DNA of 64,000 nt from Modicisalibacter xianhensis (GTDB taxonomy: Bacteria; Pseudomonadota; Gammaproteobacteria; Pseudomonadales; Halomonadaceae): positions 1 through 64,000 of the forward strand of contig NZ_FOPY01000017.1 in NCBI RefSeq assembly GCF_900113605.1, in the 5' to 3' direction. A model generated the notes under the pieces. The model made no database searches. It saw only the letters and a program-made list of their open reading frames with translations, and was not told the origin of the DNA. The position numbers were made by a program, and so were the translations under genes. Shown one piece after another: positions 43,844 to 54,013 of the stretch (its first letter is position 1; each line of letters begins with the position of its first letter).

Positions 43844-45283
43844 ATGTCATACATCACGACTCCATCCCAGCTCGAGCCGGTCCTCGCCCCTATCGGCGGT
43901 GACACCGGCGTGGGCCAGCGCATCGACGAACTGCCGGACTATGCCTGGCTCGATGAGGAAATGATGAAGGTCGGCTCGTTGCGTCACGGCGAGGTCGACT
44001 GGACCGGTGCCGAAGCGCGTGCCATCCGCCTGTTGAGCGAACATGGCAAGGACCTCAAGGTTCTGGGGCATCTGCTGCACTGCCTACAGCAGACGGGGGA
44101 CGCCGTGCGCTTCATGCTGTCACTGCGACTGCTGAACGACGTGCTGGCTGGCTGGTGGCAGGATGCCTGGCCATTTCACGGGCCGCGCGGCGTACGTGCT
44201 CGTCAGCGGTTGTTCGTGCAGATCGCCCAGCGCAGCGCAAAACTGGGCAGCGCACTGGACTTCAGTGGCGGTGGCGACGCAGAGCGCGAAGCCTGCCAGG
44301 CAGCCTGCACACAGCTCATCGAGCAAGCCGACCGACAGGCGCTGCCGGTCGATGACCTGGCAAGCCTTCAACGTACCTTGAGCGAAACGCCCGTTGTTTT
44401 TCTTTCGTCGCCAGCCGCCGAAGCGTCGTCCACGGCCCCGCCAGCAGCCAGCCCCAGCAGCGATTCCTTCCCTGCCATTGCTTCCTCGGCCAAGGCCCCC
44501 GAGGTGCGCCTGGAGAGCGGTAACGAGCGCGGCAATCGCCAGGCCCTGCTCAGAATGGCCGACTTCCTCAACGAGCAGGCACCCGGCGACCCACTCGGCT
44601 ACCGCCTGCGCCGCCACGCCATCTGGCAGGCCATACATAGCCTGCCAGGCACCCGCGACGGCCAGCGCACCGAGCTGGCCCCCGTATCTGCGGACCGCAC
44701 CGCTGACTACCGGGAGCGACTGAGCCGCGATGTCGATGTTCCTCTCTGGCACCGCATCGAAGCCAGCCTGGCCGTCAGTCCCTATTGGCTGGAAGGGCAC
44801 CAACTAAGCGCCAAGGCCGCAATGGCCCTTGGGGAATCACGCTGCGCCGAGGCCATTCGCGAGGAAACCTCACGCCTGCTCGAGCGTCTTCCGGGCCTGG
44901 CGGAACTGACCTTCAACGACGGCACGCCTTTCGTCGACGAGACCAGCCAGGCCTGGTTGAAGGAACCCGAGGCACGTTCCATCCCGCTGACGGGCGGACA
45001 GGGCGATCCCTGGCAAGCGGGCCTGGCAAGCGCTCGTGAACGGCTAGCCGATGCCGGGCTACAGGAGGCACTTGCCGTGCTCGACCGTGGCTTGGCCGAG
45101 GCGCACTCGCCCCGTGATCACGCCTACTGGCGCCTGGCCAGTGCGGAACTTCTCGAAGAAGCCGGCCTTACGGCCCTGGCACGACAACACTATCGGGCCT
45201 TGCAACAGGCCCTGGCGGATATCGACCTGGCGCACTGGGAGCCGGCCCTGCTGGCTCGTCTCGAGGCAGCACTGGCGACCTGA
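43844..45283 (+). CDS. tssA: T6SS assembly protein TssA (VasJ type)
   Basis: A 479-residue TssA. The N-terminal ImpA_N domain (about 35-150) contains LLSEHGKDLKVLGHLLHCLQ, LSLRLLNDVLAGWWQDAWPF and RARQRLFVQIAQ. A Ser/Ala/Pro-rich linker (about 185-225) is followed by the VasJ-type C-terminal domain (PLGYRLRRHAIWQAIHSLP, VPLWHRIEASLAVSPYWLEG, HQLSAKAAM). TssA caps the growing tail and starts tube/sheath polymerisation. ATG 43844 gives the right N-terminus; in-frame sequence upstream is the shadow of vasI. Confidence 0.92.
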   Translation: MSYITTPSQLEPVLAPIGGDTGVGQRIDELPDYAWLDEEMMKVGSLRHGEVDWTGAEARAIRLLSEHGKDLKVLGHLLHCLQQTGDAVRFMLSLRLLNDVLAGWWQDAWPFHGPRGVRARQRLFVQIAQRSAKLGSALDFSGGGDAEREACQAACTQLIEQADRQALPVDDLASLQRTLSETPVVFLSSPAAEASSTAPPAASPSSDSFPAIASSAKAPEVRLESGNERGNRQALLRMADFLNEQAPGDPLGYRLRRHAIWQAIHSLPGTRDGQRTELAPVSADRTADYRERLSRDVDVPLWHRIEASLAVSPYWLEGHQLSAKAAMALGESRCAEAIREETSRLLERLPGLAELTFNDGTPFVDETSQAWLKEPEARSIPLTGGQGDPWQAGLASARERLADAGLQEALAVLDRGLAEAHSPRDHAYWRLASAELLEEAGLTALARQHYRALQQALADIDLAHWEPALLARLEAALAT

Positions 45284-45312
45284 CAGCGCAACGCAAGAAC
45301 AAGGGAAACATC

Positions 45313-48300
45313 ATGGGGAACATCATCAAGGCCGGTCTGAGCCGTTGGGTGCCGGGAATGTCTCGCGTCGAGAGCGGCGTCAACCAGGCCGGGATGCAGG
45401 CCAACCGGACGCAGTCACTGGCCAAGCGTGCACGCGGGCTGACATTGGCATTATGGGGGTTGCTGACACTGATCGCCCTCGCAGCGATCTGGTGGCTGGG
45501 CCCGGCATGGCAGGTCGGCGAAGCCCATCTGCTGGCCCCGTGGCTCAACCGCCTGCTGGTCAGCCTGGGGCTGGCAATCCTGGTGTGTATCGTCTGGGGA
45601 GTACGTCTTTCCCGAAGGCTGCGTGATCTACGCGATGCCCAGGCCCACCGCGAGCGGCTGCAGATCGACCCTGCAAGCGCAGAGATCGAGCTGCAGGAAG
45701 CCTCGCTCAATGCGACCCTCGCGCAATTGAACGATAGCCTCGGCGGCAGTCGGAAGGCCCGCTACAAGCTGCCCTGGTATCTGGTGATGGGCGTCGAGAA
45801 CGCCGGCAAGACCAGCCTGGTCAACCGTTCGGGCCAGAACTTCGCCCTGACCCAGGTCATGAAAGCCTCCGGCCAAGGCAAGCGCACCCGCTATGGCTTC
45901 GACTGGTGGATTGGCGAGCAAGCCGTGCTCATCGACCCCGATGGCGAATTGCTGACCCAAGGCGCGCTCAATGGCGGTGCGCCCGGTGAACTGGAAACGC
46001 GGCTATGGGATCACTTCGTCGCCTGGCTGGAGCGCGAACGCACCCAGCGCCCACTGGACGGCATCGTACTGGTGCTCGACCTGTCCCGTCTCAGTCACGC
46101 CAAGGTCGGTGTGCGCAAGGCCTACGCTGCATTGCTGCGCGCTCGCCTGCGCGAACTCATGGAACGGTTTTCAGCGCGCCTTCCGGTCTACGTCACGTTC
46201 AGCAAGATGGACCTGCTGCACGGTTTTGACGATTTCTTCCGCCACTACTCGCGCTCGGCACGCCGTGCCCCGCTGGGATTCACTTTCAGCCCTGAATCGC
46301 TCGACACGCCTGGGCAATGGGAAACGGAATTCGCCGCCGCCTACGACTGTATGCTCGAACGCCTCAACGGCAGCCTGCCGACCCTGCTGGCCGAGTGCCG
46401 AGACGCGGAAGAACGCGAATCGGTTTTTCGCTTTGTGCGTCAATTGGCTGGCCTGCGTGACGTCCTGCTCGGCTTCCTCAAGGAGGCCCTGTCCAGCGAC
46501 CGCTATTCCACCGCTGCCCTGGTACGCGGCACCTACTTCACGTCGGTCTATCAGCAGGGCGTCCCCGAGGACCCGTTCGTCGATGCTGCCGCCCGCCGCT
46601 ACGGCATGAGTGACAGTGTGCATCCAGCGCATCGTGCCACACGTTCCGCGTTGTACTTCACCGAAGACCTCTTCGCGCAGGTCATCTATCCCGAGGCCGG
46701 CCTGGCCGGCGACAATGCTCGCGCCGCTCGGCGCCAGCGTCGGGTACGTCACATCAGCGCCCTGGCCTGCCTGTTTGGCGGTGCCATGCTGGTCGGCGGT
46801 TGGAGTCATTTCTACCAGAAGAATGCCCAGGCGTTGGCTGCCGTAGAGGCCAAGGCACAGGCCTTCTCCTCGCAACGGCCCAGTACCCTGCAAAGCGATG
46901 ACCCGACGGGCTATGCCCTGCTGGAGCCGCTTGACCGCCTGCGCAGCGCCACCTTCGAATTCGAAGGGTATCAGGCGCAGTGGCCGGCCGTGGCCGACAT
47001 GGGCCTCTATCAGGGCGACACCATCGGGCACGAAGTGGAACGCGCCTACCTCGACATGCTCGCCTATCGCTTCCTGCCTGCGCTGATGCTCGGTCTGGCC
47101 GATGACATGAACCGCGCGCCTGCCGAAAGCAACGAAAAGCTCGCCCTGCTGCGCATCGTACGCATGCTCTCCGATGCCAGTGGCCGACAGCCGCAGCGTG
47201 TGCACGATTTCATGGCCGAGCGCTGGCAGCAAGTCTTCCCGCATCGCGGTAGCATCCAGGCCCGACTGCTTGATCATCTCGACTATGCATTGGCCCACAC
47301 TGACCTGGAAGGCGAGGCGATTGCCGGCCAGCAGCGCGCAGAACTGGCCATGGCGCCCGTGCGTGGCAGCATCCAGGCTGCCCAACAGGAGCTTGGGCGC
47401 ATGCCGATGGATGAACGGGTCTACCGCACACTGGTCGCCGGCAGCGCCCAGCGCAGCGGGGCCCATCTCGATTTACGCCAAGGCGTAGGTCCGGCCTGGA
47501 GCACGGTTTTCATGCCGCGGGATGACGATCCAGCCGCTGTCATTCTACCCAGCCTGGTAACGCGCGATGGCTTCGAGCATTACTTCCTGCACAAGGTGGA
47601 AGACGCCACCGACCTGGCCCTGATCGACCTCTGGGTAATCGGCCGCCGTGACGACATCGATTTCAGCGAGGCCGACAAGCGTCGTCTGAACGATGCCCTG
47701 CGCGAGCGCTATGTCAGCGATTATCGCGTCACTTGGCGCGACGCCCTGGCACATGTCGATCTGGTACCGCTGCCCGATATCGACCAGGCCATTGTGGTAA
47801 TGGACACCCTGCTCGGTACCAGCCAGCCACTCGACCGGCTGCTCGGCGAGGTCACGCAGCATACCCAGCTCTATCCCGAGCTGCCCGCGGATGACGCCAA
47901 GGCCCGCCAGGCCCTGGAGCAGTCGCCCCGCTATCGCCTGGCCGCGGATATCGACAAGCCGTTCAATGACCTGAGTCAGTTGCTCGTCGCCGATGACGAC
48001 CGCCCGGCTGCCCTCGACGAAATCAAGACAGCCATCACCGCCCTGCGCGATTATCTGCGTCAGATCCAGACCGCCAGTGACCGCGGTGAGGCTGCCTTCG
48101 TTGCCGCTCGTGACAGGCTGGCGCTGGGCGGAGGCGACCCGATCCATGCCCTTGAGCGTATCGCCAAGGACGCCCCGACTCCGGTCGATCACTTGCTTGC
48201 CGATCTGGCCGACCAGAGCTGGCAACTGCTGCTGAACGATGCCGTGCGCCATCTGGAGCGCCAGTGGCTGGATGATGTCGTGACACCCTATCAGCAACGC

Positions 48301-48990
48301 CTGGCTGGCCGGTATCCGATCGACCCATCGGCTCAACGCGACGTCGCCCTGAAGGATTTCGAACGCTTCTTCGGCCCCAACGGCACGCTGGACATTTTCT
48401 ACGAGGCCAACCTGCGCATTTTCCTCGAAGCGGCTCCCGAGCAGTTGCAGGACGCTCACGGCAATCCGCTGGTACAACCGGGCATTCTCGCCTCGCTGGA
48501 ACGCGCGAAACGCATCCGTGAGGCCTACTTCGATGCCGACGGCCTGCTTGATGTCGAGTTCAGCCTCGAGCCGATCAGTCTGACCCCCGACAAGCGACGT
48601 AGCGTAATCAGTGTCGATGGCCAGCTCATCGAGTACCTGCACGGGCCACAGAATCGGGTGCCCATGATCTGGCCGAACAGCCTGCGCAACCTCAACGAGA
48701 GCCGGGTGACCCTGGTGCCCAGCCAGGTCAATCGCTCGCCTCGCAGCTTGCGCTACCAAGGCGCCTGGGCCTGGTTCCGCCTGCTCGACGACGCCGAGGT
48801 CACCGGCATGGGCGAACGCGAGCTTGAGCTGCGCTTCACGATCGATGGTGGTGCCATGCGCTATCGCTTGCATGCCGAGCGCTCGCCCAATCCGTTCACC
48901 CGCTCGCTCACCGCCGGATTCCGGCTGCCGACCGCCCTCTATAGCCAGAACTACGCGCGGGGAGACATCATCGATGCTAGCCGGTCTTGA
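45313..48990 (+). CDS. tssM: T6SS membrane-complex protein TssM (IcmF)
   Basis: A 1225-residue inner-membrane protein. Two N-terminal helices (about 40-60 and 75-95) and one near 477-495 frame a cytoplasmic NTPase-like domain with intact Walker A GVENAGKT (160-167). DGIVLVLDLSRL and LPVYVTFSKMDLLHGFDDF are further G-domain-like motifs. The long periplasmic part ends with the VasK-type domain (IEYLHGPQNRVPMIWPN, GAWAWFRLLDDAEV). It spans the envelope and contacts TssJ. The 3' end overlaps the GNAT gene by 17 bp. Confidence 0.97.
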   Translation: MGNIIKAGLSRWVPGMSRVESGVNQAGMQANRTQSLAKRARGLTLALWGLLTLIALAAIWWLGPAWQVGEAHLLAPWLNRLLVSLGLAILVCIVWGVRLSRRLRDLRDAQAHRERLQIDPASAEIELQEASLNATLAQLNDSLGGSRKARYKLPWYLVMGVENAGKTSLVNRSGQNFALTQVMKASGQGKRTRYGFDWWIGEQAVLIDPDGELLTQGALNGGAPGELETRLWDHFVAWLERERTQRPLDGIVLVLDLSRLSHAKVGVRKAYAALLRARLRELMERFSARLPVYVTFSKMDLLHGFDDFFRHYSRSARRAPLGFTFSPESLDTPGQWETEFAAAYDCMLERLNGSLPTLLAECRDAEERESVFRFVRQLAGLRDVLLGFLKEALSSDRYSTAALVRGTYFTSVYQQGVPEDPFVDAAARRYGMSDSVHPAHRATRSALYFTEDLFAQVIYPEAGLAGDNARAARRQRRVRHISALACLFGGAMLVGGWSHFYQKNAQALAAVEAKAQAFSSQRPSTLQSDDPTGYALLEPLDRLRSATFEFEGYQAQWPAVADMGLYQGDTIGHEVERAYLDMLAYRFLPALMLGLADDMNRAPAESNEKLALLRIVRMLSDASGRQPQRVHDFMAERWQQVFPHRGSIQARLLDHLDYALAHTDLEGEAIAGQQRAELAMAPVRGSIQAAQQELGRMPMDERVYRTLVAGSAQRSGAHLDLRQGVGPAWSTVFMPRDDDPAAVILPSLVTRDGFEHYFLHKVEDATDLALIDLWVIGRRDDIDFSEADKRRLNDALRERYVSDYRVTWRDALAHVDLVPLPDIDQAIVVMDTLLGTSQPLDRLLGEVTQHTQLYPELPADDAKARQALEQSPRYRLAADIDKPFNDLSQLLVADDDRPAALDEIKTAITALRDYLRQIQTASDRGEAAFVAARDRLALGGGDPIHALERIAKDAPTPVDHLLADLADQSWQLLLNDAVRHLERQWLDDVVTPYQQRLAGRYPIDPSAQRDVALKDFERFFGPNGTLDIFYEANLRIFLEAAPEQLQDAHGNPLVQPGILASLERAKRIREAYFDADGLLDVEFSLEPISLTPDKRRSVISVDGQLIEYLHGPQNRVPMIWPNSLRNLNESRVTLVPSQVNRSPRSLRYQGAWAWFRLLDDAEVTGMGERELELRFTIDGGAMRYRLHAERSPNPFTRSLTAGFRLPTALYSQNYARGDIIDASRS

Positions 48991-49576
48991 TCGCCTGTTC
49001 CGTCGACGCCGCGTCGCGTCCCTGCCTGACACCGAGGCATCCGACACCGCGACGGCAGCCGCGACTCCACCGTCGCTTAGCCTGGTACCGGCCTGCGCCG
49101 ATGATATTCCACGCTTTATCGAGGCGGCACGGCATGCCGCCTCGTACGGCCATGCTCCCTGGGTACTGCGCGAACAGCGCCACATCGACACGCTGGAGCG
49201 TGCCGTGGCCTTTACCGTCCATCGCGGACGTTGGCTGCAACGCACCGATGACGGTGTCGAGCATTGGCAGGGCAAGCTACTCGCCCTGCGCCATGGCAAT
49301 GCGCCGCCGCTCGGCCTGATGCTGGTCTGTCGCCCCGATGAGGAAGCCGCCTGGCAGGTGCGCTTCTTCTGCATCGAGACCGCCTGGCAGGGCCACGGCC
49401 ATGGTGCCCGCCTTCTGGAAGCTGCCCGACAAACGCTGAGCGGCGCACCCCTGCATGTCCGCCTGCCACTGGCCTGCCATGCCGCTACCACAAGCCTGAC
49501 TGCCGCCGGTTTCGAGCAACGCCATGTCGATGCGTTGGAGATTGCCAGCTTCGAGGCGCCGGCCCAGTGGGATTGA
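48974..49576 (+). CDS. GNAT-family acetyltransferase embedded in the T6SS operon
   Basis: A 200-residue protein with a basic N-terminus (GLDRLFRRRRVAS) and a GNAT fold. Motif A, the acetyl-CoA pyrophosphate loop, is IETAWQGHGHGARLLEAA with Q139-x-x-G-x-G144 in consensus; supporting strands are PLGLMLVCR and WQVRFFC. It starts inside tssM (17-bp overlap), so it is translated with the machine. The position corresponds to vasL in V. cholerae, which is not an acetyltransferase. A role in modifying a T6SS component or effector is inference. Confidence 0.82.
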   Translation: MLAGLDRLFRRRRVASLPDTEASDTATAAATPPSLSLVPACADDIPRFIEAARHAASYGHAPWVLREQRHIDTLERAVAFTVHRGRWLQRTDDGVEHWQGKLLALRHGNAPPLGLMLVCRPDEEAAWQVRFFCIETAWQGHGHGARLLEAARQTLSGAPLHVRLPLACHAATTSLTAAGFEQRHVDALEIASFEAPAQWD

Positions 49577-49615
49577 TTCACCGAATTACGGATACACGCA
49601 ATTAAGGACGACAGG

Positions 49616-50500
49616 ATGGGACGCAAGATCGTACTCGTCGGTGACCTCGGTACCGACCATGATGGCTTTCCCCCCACACCCGTCACGGCCGGCAGCCCCA
49701 CGGTGATGATCGATGGCAAGCCCGTGGCTCGCCTGGGCGACCCCCTGGCACCGCATGACAAGCCTAATCATGGCCCGCATCCCAGAACCATCGCAGAAGG
49801 ATCGGGCAGCATTCTGATTGACGGCAAGCCCGCCGCACTCACTGGACACGCAGTGAGCTGTGGGGGCGTGGTGATCGGTGGGGCGAGTGCAGTCGGCGGG
49901 GAGTCCAATGCAGGTGCGTTGTCTTCACCGTTTTCCTCACCGGACTCTACGGCGGCACAAGCTTCTGCATCCTCGACTGCCGAAACAGTCGAAACCCAAC
50001 CAATAGTTCTCGGCATGAGCGAGGCCGGTAAACGGTGGCTGATGGATGTCGAGCAGTTACGTTTGATGCCCTATGACGACCAGACTGGGCGCGAAATCAC
50101 TTCATGGGTGGAAGGAGCCACGATTGGGTATGGTCATCTTATTCCAGTCTCCAAGTGGTCCGTGTATCGGAAGGGGATTGTTAAAGAGCAAGCCAAACTT
50201 CTCCTAGAGGGGGACTTGGAAAGTTATATCCAAGCAGTAAATAGTGAAATTACAACTCCCTTAACCCAACCGCAATTCGATGCCGCGGTCATCTTGGCAT
50301 ACAACATCGGCATTTATGGTTTTACAACTTCGTCCGCCGTCAAGCTGATAAACGACCCTTATGCAACAACGCCCTACCCGACTCTTGAGGCGGCTTGGAA
50401 AGCCTGGAATAAGTCGCAAGGCATTATCAATCAGGGCTTGATCAACCGGCGTGACGCAGAATGGGACATGTATGACAAGGGAGTTTATAGAACATGGTGA
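49616..50500 (+). CDS. PAAR-domain spike fused to GH24 lysozyme: T6SS effector
   Basis: A 294-residue evolved PAAR protein. Residues 1-95 form a PAAR domain (spike tip, with HDG, PHDKPNHGPHPRTI, LIDGKPAALTGHAVSCGG zinc-site regions). A Ser/Ala-rich linker spans 96-130. Residues 133-294 match T4-type lysozyme (GH24): Glu146 in MDVEQLRLMPYDD, Asp155, Thr169 in EGATIGYGHL, and the C-terminal GLINRRDAEWDMY signature. Glu-Asp spacing of nine equals that of T4 lysozyme. It should be delivered on the VgrG tip and cut peptidoglycan of target cells. Codon composition turns AT-rich from about 50130, marking a swapped toxin cassette. Confidence 0.92.
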   Translation: MGRKIVLVGDLGTDHDGFPPTPVTAGSPTVMIDGKPVARLGDPLAPHDKPNHGPHPRTIAEGSGSILIDGKPAALTGHAVSCGGVVIGGASAVGGESNAGALSSPFSSPDSTAAQASASSTAETVETQPIVLGMSEAGKRWLMDVEQLRLMPYDDQTGREITSWVEGATIGYGHLIPVSKWSVYRKGIVKEQAKLLLEGDLESYIQAVNSEITTPLTQPQFDAAVILAYNIGIYGFTTSSAVKLINDPYATTPYPTLEAAWKAWNKSQGIINQGLINRRDAEWDMYDKGVYRTW

Positions 50501-50970
50501 AGCGGTATTTTTCCATAGCGTTTTTCGCCCTCTTCTTCACGATGCCAACAGCTACGTTAGCAAACTGCAATTGTGCGCGCTTGCAAGACACATTTGCTGA
50601 ATACCTTACGGTTGACGTCAGTCGCTATCAGGGAGGCCTGACGCCACGTGCCGAAGCCACCAGCCACATTGATGCAAAGGTTATTGTTTCTGAAGACGTA
50701 TTCATTCTTTGGGACGAGGCACGCTATGACACACCTCATTATGAGGTGATCTGTCATCGTGTTCCTCAGGAAGAGGGGGAGGTTCCTCTGGCCTCCGAGA
50801 GGTGGGGGAATTTTTATGGCTTCGGAATTGATAGAGAAGTTATTAAGTTGCTTTATGTAGCATCATCCAGGGGTGAAGGCCCACAGTATCGCTTCGAAAT
50901 TGTAGGTGATGAACTTTGGGCATTTCTCGATGGGTGGTTCTACCGAATGGAGCGCATTTCACATGATTGA
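50494..50970 (+). CDS. Candidate periplasmic immunity protein to the PAAR-lysozyme
   Basis: A 158-residue exported protein of no recognised family. The signal peptide is about residues 1-23 (RYFSIAFFALFFTMPTATLA), followed by Cys-rich NCNCARLQDTF. The mature part is mixed acidic (HYEVICHRVPQEEGEVPLAS, EIVGDELWAFLDGWFYRMER). It overlaps the effector gene by 7 bp, is AT-rich like the toxin domain, and would be exported to where a lysozyme acts. These three facts support an immunity role; no homology was used. Confidence 0.72.
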   Translation: MVKRYFSIAFFALFFTMPTATLANCNCARLQDTFAEYLTVDVSRYQGGLTPRAEATSHIDAKVIVSEDVFILWDEARYDTPHYEVICHRVPQEEGEVPLASERWGNFYGFGIDREVIKLLYVASSRGEGPQYRFEIVGDELWAFLDGWFYRMERISHD

Positions 50971-51027
50971 GAATGCTTTCTTAAGCATGGCTTCTGGCGA
51001 GACAGAACTCACATCGGGGACCTGCTC

Positions 51028-53091
51028 ATGAGTGGACTGCAATTTAGCCTTCATTTGGCGGGGACCGAAACCCTCGACTTGGCGGTCATCGAATTCGCCC
51101 ATCGCGAAGCGCTCTCGTCGCCCTTTGAGCTGACCATCGACTTCGCCAGCCAACGCCACGACTTGGCACCCACCGACTGGCTCGACCGCGAAGTGACCCT
51201 GAGCGTGTGGCAGGATGGCCAGGCGCTGCGTCGCTTTCATGGCATCGTCAGCGAGTTCGCCCAGGGCGACCGCGGCCATCGTCGGACCCGCTATTCGCTC
51301 GTCGTGCGCCCGGCGCTGTGGCGCCTGTCGCTGCGCCATAACTCGCGTATCTTCCAGCACGTCTCGCCGCAGACCATCATCAACACCTTGCTTGCCGAGC
51401 GCGGCATCACCGATGTCGTCTTCGCGGTGACCCGCGAGCCCGCCGAGCGCGAGTACTGCGTGCAGTACCGCGAGACCGACCTGGCCTTCGTCGAGCGCCT
51501 GGCCGCCGAGGAAGGGCTGTTCTACTTCCATGAATTCGAGGATACCGTCGGCGGCACGCATCGCCTGGTCTTCGCCGATGCCCCGCAGGCCCTCGCCGCG
51601 CTGGGACCGCGCACCTACCACAGCCGGGCCGGCGGCACGGCCCCGACCCGCCACCTGCGCCGCTGGCGCCAGACCGCCCGGGTACGCCCGGCCAGTGCCC
51701 AGCTCAAGGACTATTCGTTCAAGCAGCCCGCCTATGCGCAGTTACATGATCAGCTGGCGGACGGCTTGAGCGAGCACGCCCAGCGCGACGACTATGAACA
51801 TTACGACTACCCCGGGCGCTACAAGGCTGATGCCAGCGGCCAGGCCTTTACCCGGGTCCGCCTGGAACACCTGCGTCGCGATGCCGTCACCGCCGAGGCC
51901 CAGAGCGACCTGCCGGAGCTCTGCCCGGGCACGACCTTCACCCTGACCGACCACGACAACGCCGCGCTCAACCGCGACTGGCAGGTGCTCGGCGTGGTCC
52001 ATGAGGGCCTGCAGCCCCAGGCGCTGGAAGAAGATGGATTCAACCAGGGCGGGCAGCCAGGCCTGCAGGGTCGGGCAGGCTCGGAAGCCATGACCCGCTA
52101 CGCCAACACCCTGACCCTGGCCCCCGGCGATCGTGCCTGGCGGCCCACGCCGACTCCCAAGCCGCGCGTCGATGGCCCGCAGGTGGCCTTCGTGGTCGGC
52201 CCCGAAGGCGAGGAGATCCACTGCGACCCGCACGGCCGGGTCAAGGTGCAGTTCCCCTGGGACCGGTATGCCCAGGGTGACGACACCAGCAGCGCCTGGC
52301 TGCGGGTCAGCCAGGGCTGGGCCGGCGGCGGCTACGGCGCCATGGCGATACCTCGCATCGGCCACGAGGTGATCGTTTCGTTTCTCGAGGGCGACCCCGA
52401 CCAGCCGCTGATCACCGGGCGCACCTACCATGCGGTGAATACCCCGCCCTACCCGCTGCCCGAGCACAAGACGCGCACCGTGATACGCACCCAGACCCAC
52501 AAGGGCGAGGGCTTCAACGAGCTGCGCTTCGAGGACGAGAAGGACCGGGAACAGATCTGGGTGCACGCCCAGCGCGACCTGGAGCTGCTCACCGAGCACG
52601 ACCGCACCGAGGAAATCCGTAACGACAGCTTCCTCAGCGTCAAGCGCGACCGCCTCGAGGAGATCGACCGCGACACGCACCTCACCGTGCATGGCGAGCG
52701 ACGTACCCGGATCGACGGCAACGACCACCTCAGCATCGGCCAGACCCGCCACGAAAAGATCGGCCGTGCCCAACTGGTCGAGGCCGGCAGCGAAATCCAC
52801 CACAAGGCCGGCATGAAAGTCGTGATCGAGGCCGGCGCCGAAATCACCCTCAAGGCCGGTGGCAGCTTTCTGAAGCTCGACCCCAGCGGCGTGACCATCG
52901 TCGGGGCCAGCGTCAAGATCAACTCCGGCGGCAGCCCGGGCAGTGGCTCGGGGCAGGCAGTCGAGATGCCGGCGTTGCCGAGGGAGGCGGAGGCCGCACC
53001 ACAGTTCAAGCCGATCCAGGCACCGCAACACGCGGCTCTGCTACAGCAGCAAGCGTTATGCCCCGTATGTGAAAAGGATGACAGCGCGTGA
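51028..53091 (+). CDS. vgrG: T6SS spike protein VgrG
   Basis: A 687-residue VgrG/TssI. The gp27-like part begins [20 protein letters not shown] and includes [20 protein letters not shown] then [10 protein letters not shown]. The gp5-OB region has [40 protein letters not shown] and [20 protein letters not shown]. The beta-helix needle runs about 500-640. The tail ends in a short extension with CPVC (about 680-683), without a catalytic domain. The DUF4123 chaperone gene overlaps its stop (GTGA). A deleted copy of its middle section lies at 58671. Confidence 0.97.
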   Translation: MSGLQFSLHLAGTETLDLAVIEFAHREALSSPFELTIDFASQRHDLAPTDWLDREVTLSVWQDGQALRRFHGIVSEFAQGDRGHRRTRYSLVVRPALWRLSLRHNSRIFQHVSPQTIINTLLAERGITDVVFAVTREPAEREYCVQYRETDLAFVERLAAEEGLFYFHEFEDTVGGTHRLVFADAPQALAALGPRTYHSRAGGTAPTRHLRRWRQTARVRPASAQLKDYSFKQPAYAQLHDQLADGLSEHAQRDDYEHYDYPGRYKADASGQAFTRVRLEHLRRDAVTAEAQSDLPELCPGTTFTLTDHDNAALNRDWQVLGVVHEGLQPQALEEDGFNQGGQPGLQGRAGSEAMTRYANTLTLAPGDRAWRPTPTPKPRVDGPQVAFVVGPEGEEIHCDPHGRVKVQFPWDRYAQGDDTSSAWLRVSQGWAGGGYGAMAIPRIGHEVIVSFLEGDPDQPLITGRTYHAVNTPPYPLPEHKTRTVIRTQTHKGEGFNELRFEDEKDREQIWVHAQRDLELLTEHDRTEEIRNDSFLSVKRDRLEEIDRDTHLTVHGERRTRIDGNDHLSIGQTRHEKIGRAQLVEAGSEIHHKAGMKVVIEAGAEITLKAGGSFLKLDPSGVTIVGASVKINSGGSPGSGSGQAVEMPALPREAEAAPQFKPIQAPQHAALLQQQALCPVCEKDDSA

Positions 53092-54002
53092 CGTATAGGA
53101 TGCGTTGGTCATTCTCCCAAGAGCTAACGGGCGGTACGTGGTATTGGCCGGAAGAACAGCAGGCGTTCTTGCTGCTTGACGGTGTTCGAATAAAGGAGCT
53201 GCCACGGCGGCTCTATGAATGGTCCGACGGCCGACTGGAAGCGGATCTGCTCTATGCCGGCACGCCTTGGTCCAGCGTCAGTAACGTTTCGCCGTGGCTG
53301 GTGCAGCTATCGGGGTCCGACGATCCCATTCTGCAGCACTACCTTGCAGAGGGCCTCAAACCGGAATGGGGCTATCTCATCATCAGCGAGGCCAGTCTGC
53401 TGGAAATGGCTGACCATCTGCGACGCCTGATCCAGGTAGTGCATCCAAACGGTGCTCCGATGTTGCTGCGCCTAGCTGACCCCGCAGCCATAACGGCGCT
53501 ACTCTCCCCTGAAAGCTCGCCCGCTCAAGCACCTTGGGGTCCTATCGGCAAATTGATCGCGCCTAATGCTGTAACCGAAGAGTGGGAATGTTGGTCACCT
53601 GTCCAAGATGAAGCCGCTCCACTTTTACCCGATATCGAGGGTTATCACCTTACGGATGCGCAGCTAAAACGGCTTCAGGGCTGCGATTTGCGCCGGGATA
53701 CACGCCAAATAATGGCCTTCGTAGACCAGCACTGTCCTGGCTGGTTGCCCAATTTGGAAAAGTCTCAGCTATACGATCACCTCACCAACATTATTCAAGA
53801 AGCCCGTAGTCTAGGCTTTTCGGCACCAAGAGAGCTGGCCTTGTTATGCACTCTGATGGCCCGCCTCGGCATTACGACATGGCGTGGTCATACCAACTCT
53901 ACCGCTTATCACAGCCTGATCGATACGCGCTTTAGCACGCTCGAACGACTCGAAGTCGCTCTGAATGCGGCAAATCCCCCTCAATCCCACGTTACGACAT
54001 AG
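53088..54002 (+). CDS. DUF4123 effector chaperone (Tap/TEC family)
   Basis: A 304-residue protein fitting the DUF4123 pattern: early aromatic segment ([20 protein letters not shown]), [40 protein letters not shown] and [18 protein letters not shown]4123 proteins load a specific effector onto the cognate VgrG. The gene starts with GTG overlapping the vgrG stop and is followed by the VasX-like effector after 11 bp, so its client is evidently that protein. An internal ATG at 53100 is an alternative start. Confidence 0.87.
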   Translation: MTYRMRWSFSQELTGGTWYWPEEQQAFLLLDGVRIKELPRRLYEWSDGRLEADLLYAGTPWSSVSNVSPWLVQLSGSDDPILQHYLAEGLKPEWGYLIISEASLLEMADHLRRLIQVVHPNGAPMLLRLADPAAITALLSPESSPAQAPWGPIGKLIAPNAVTEEWECWSPVQDEAAPLLPDIEGYHLTDAQLKRLQGCDLRRDTRQIMAFVDQHCPGWLPNLEKSQLYDHLTNIIQEARSLGFSAPRELALLCTLMARLGITTWRGHTNSTAYHSLIDTRFSTLERLEVALNAANPPQSHVTT

Positions 54003-54013
54003 GAATCCACTAC

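Noticed and set aside
46171..47466. 431-codon minus-strand open frame inside tssM
   Set aside because: Same reason: antisense frame kept open by third-position GC bias.
47545..49761. 738-codon open frame on the minus strand opposite tssM
   Set aside because: It is a shadow of tssM in GC-rich DNA: low-complexity composition, no ribosome-binding site, no family signal, while the plus-strand tssM is unmistakable.
51742..53031. 429-codon minus-strand open frame opposite vgrG
   Set aside because: Antisense shadow of the vgrG repeat region, with Ala/Val/Asp/Leu-rich nonsense composition.
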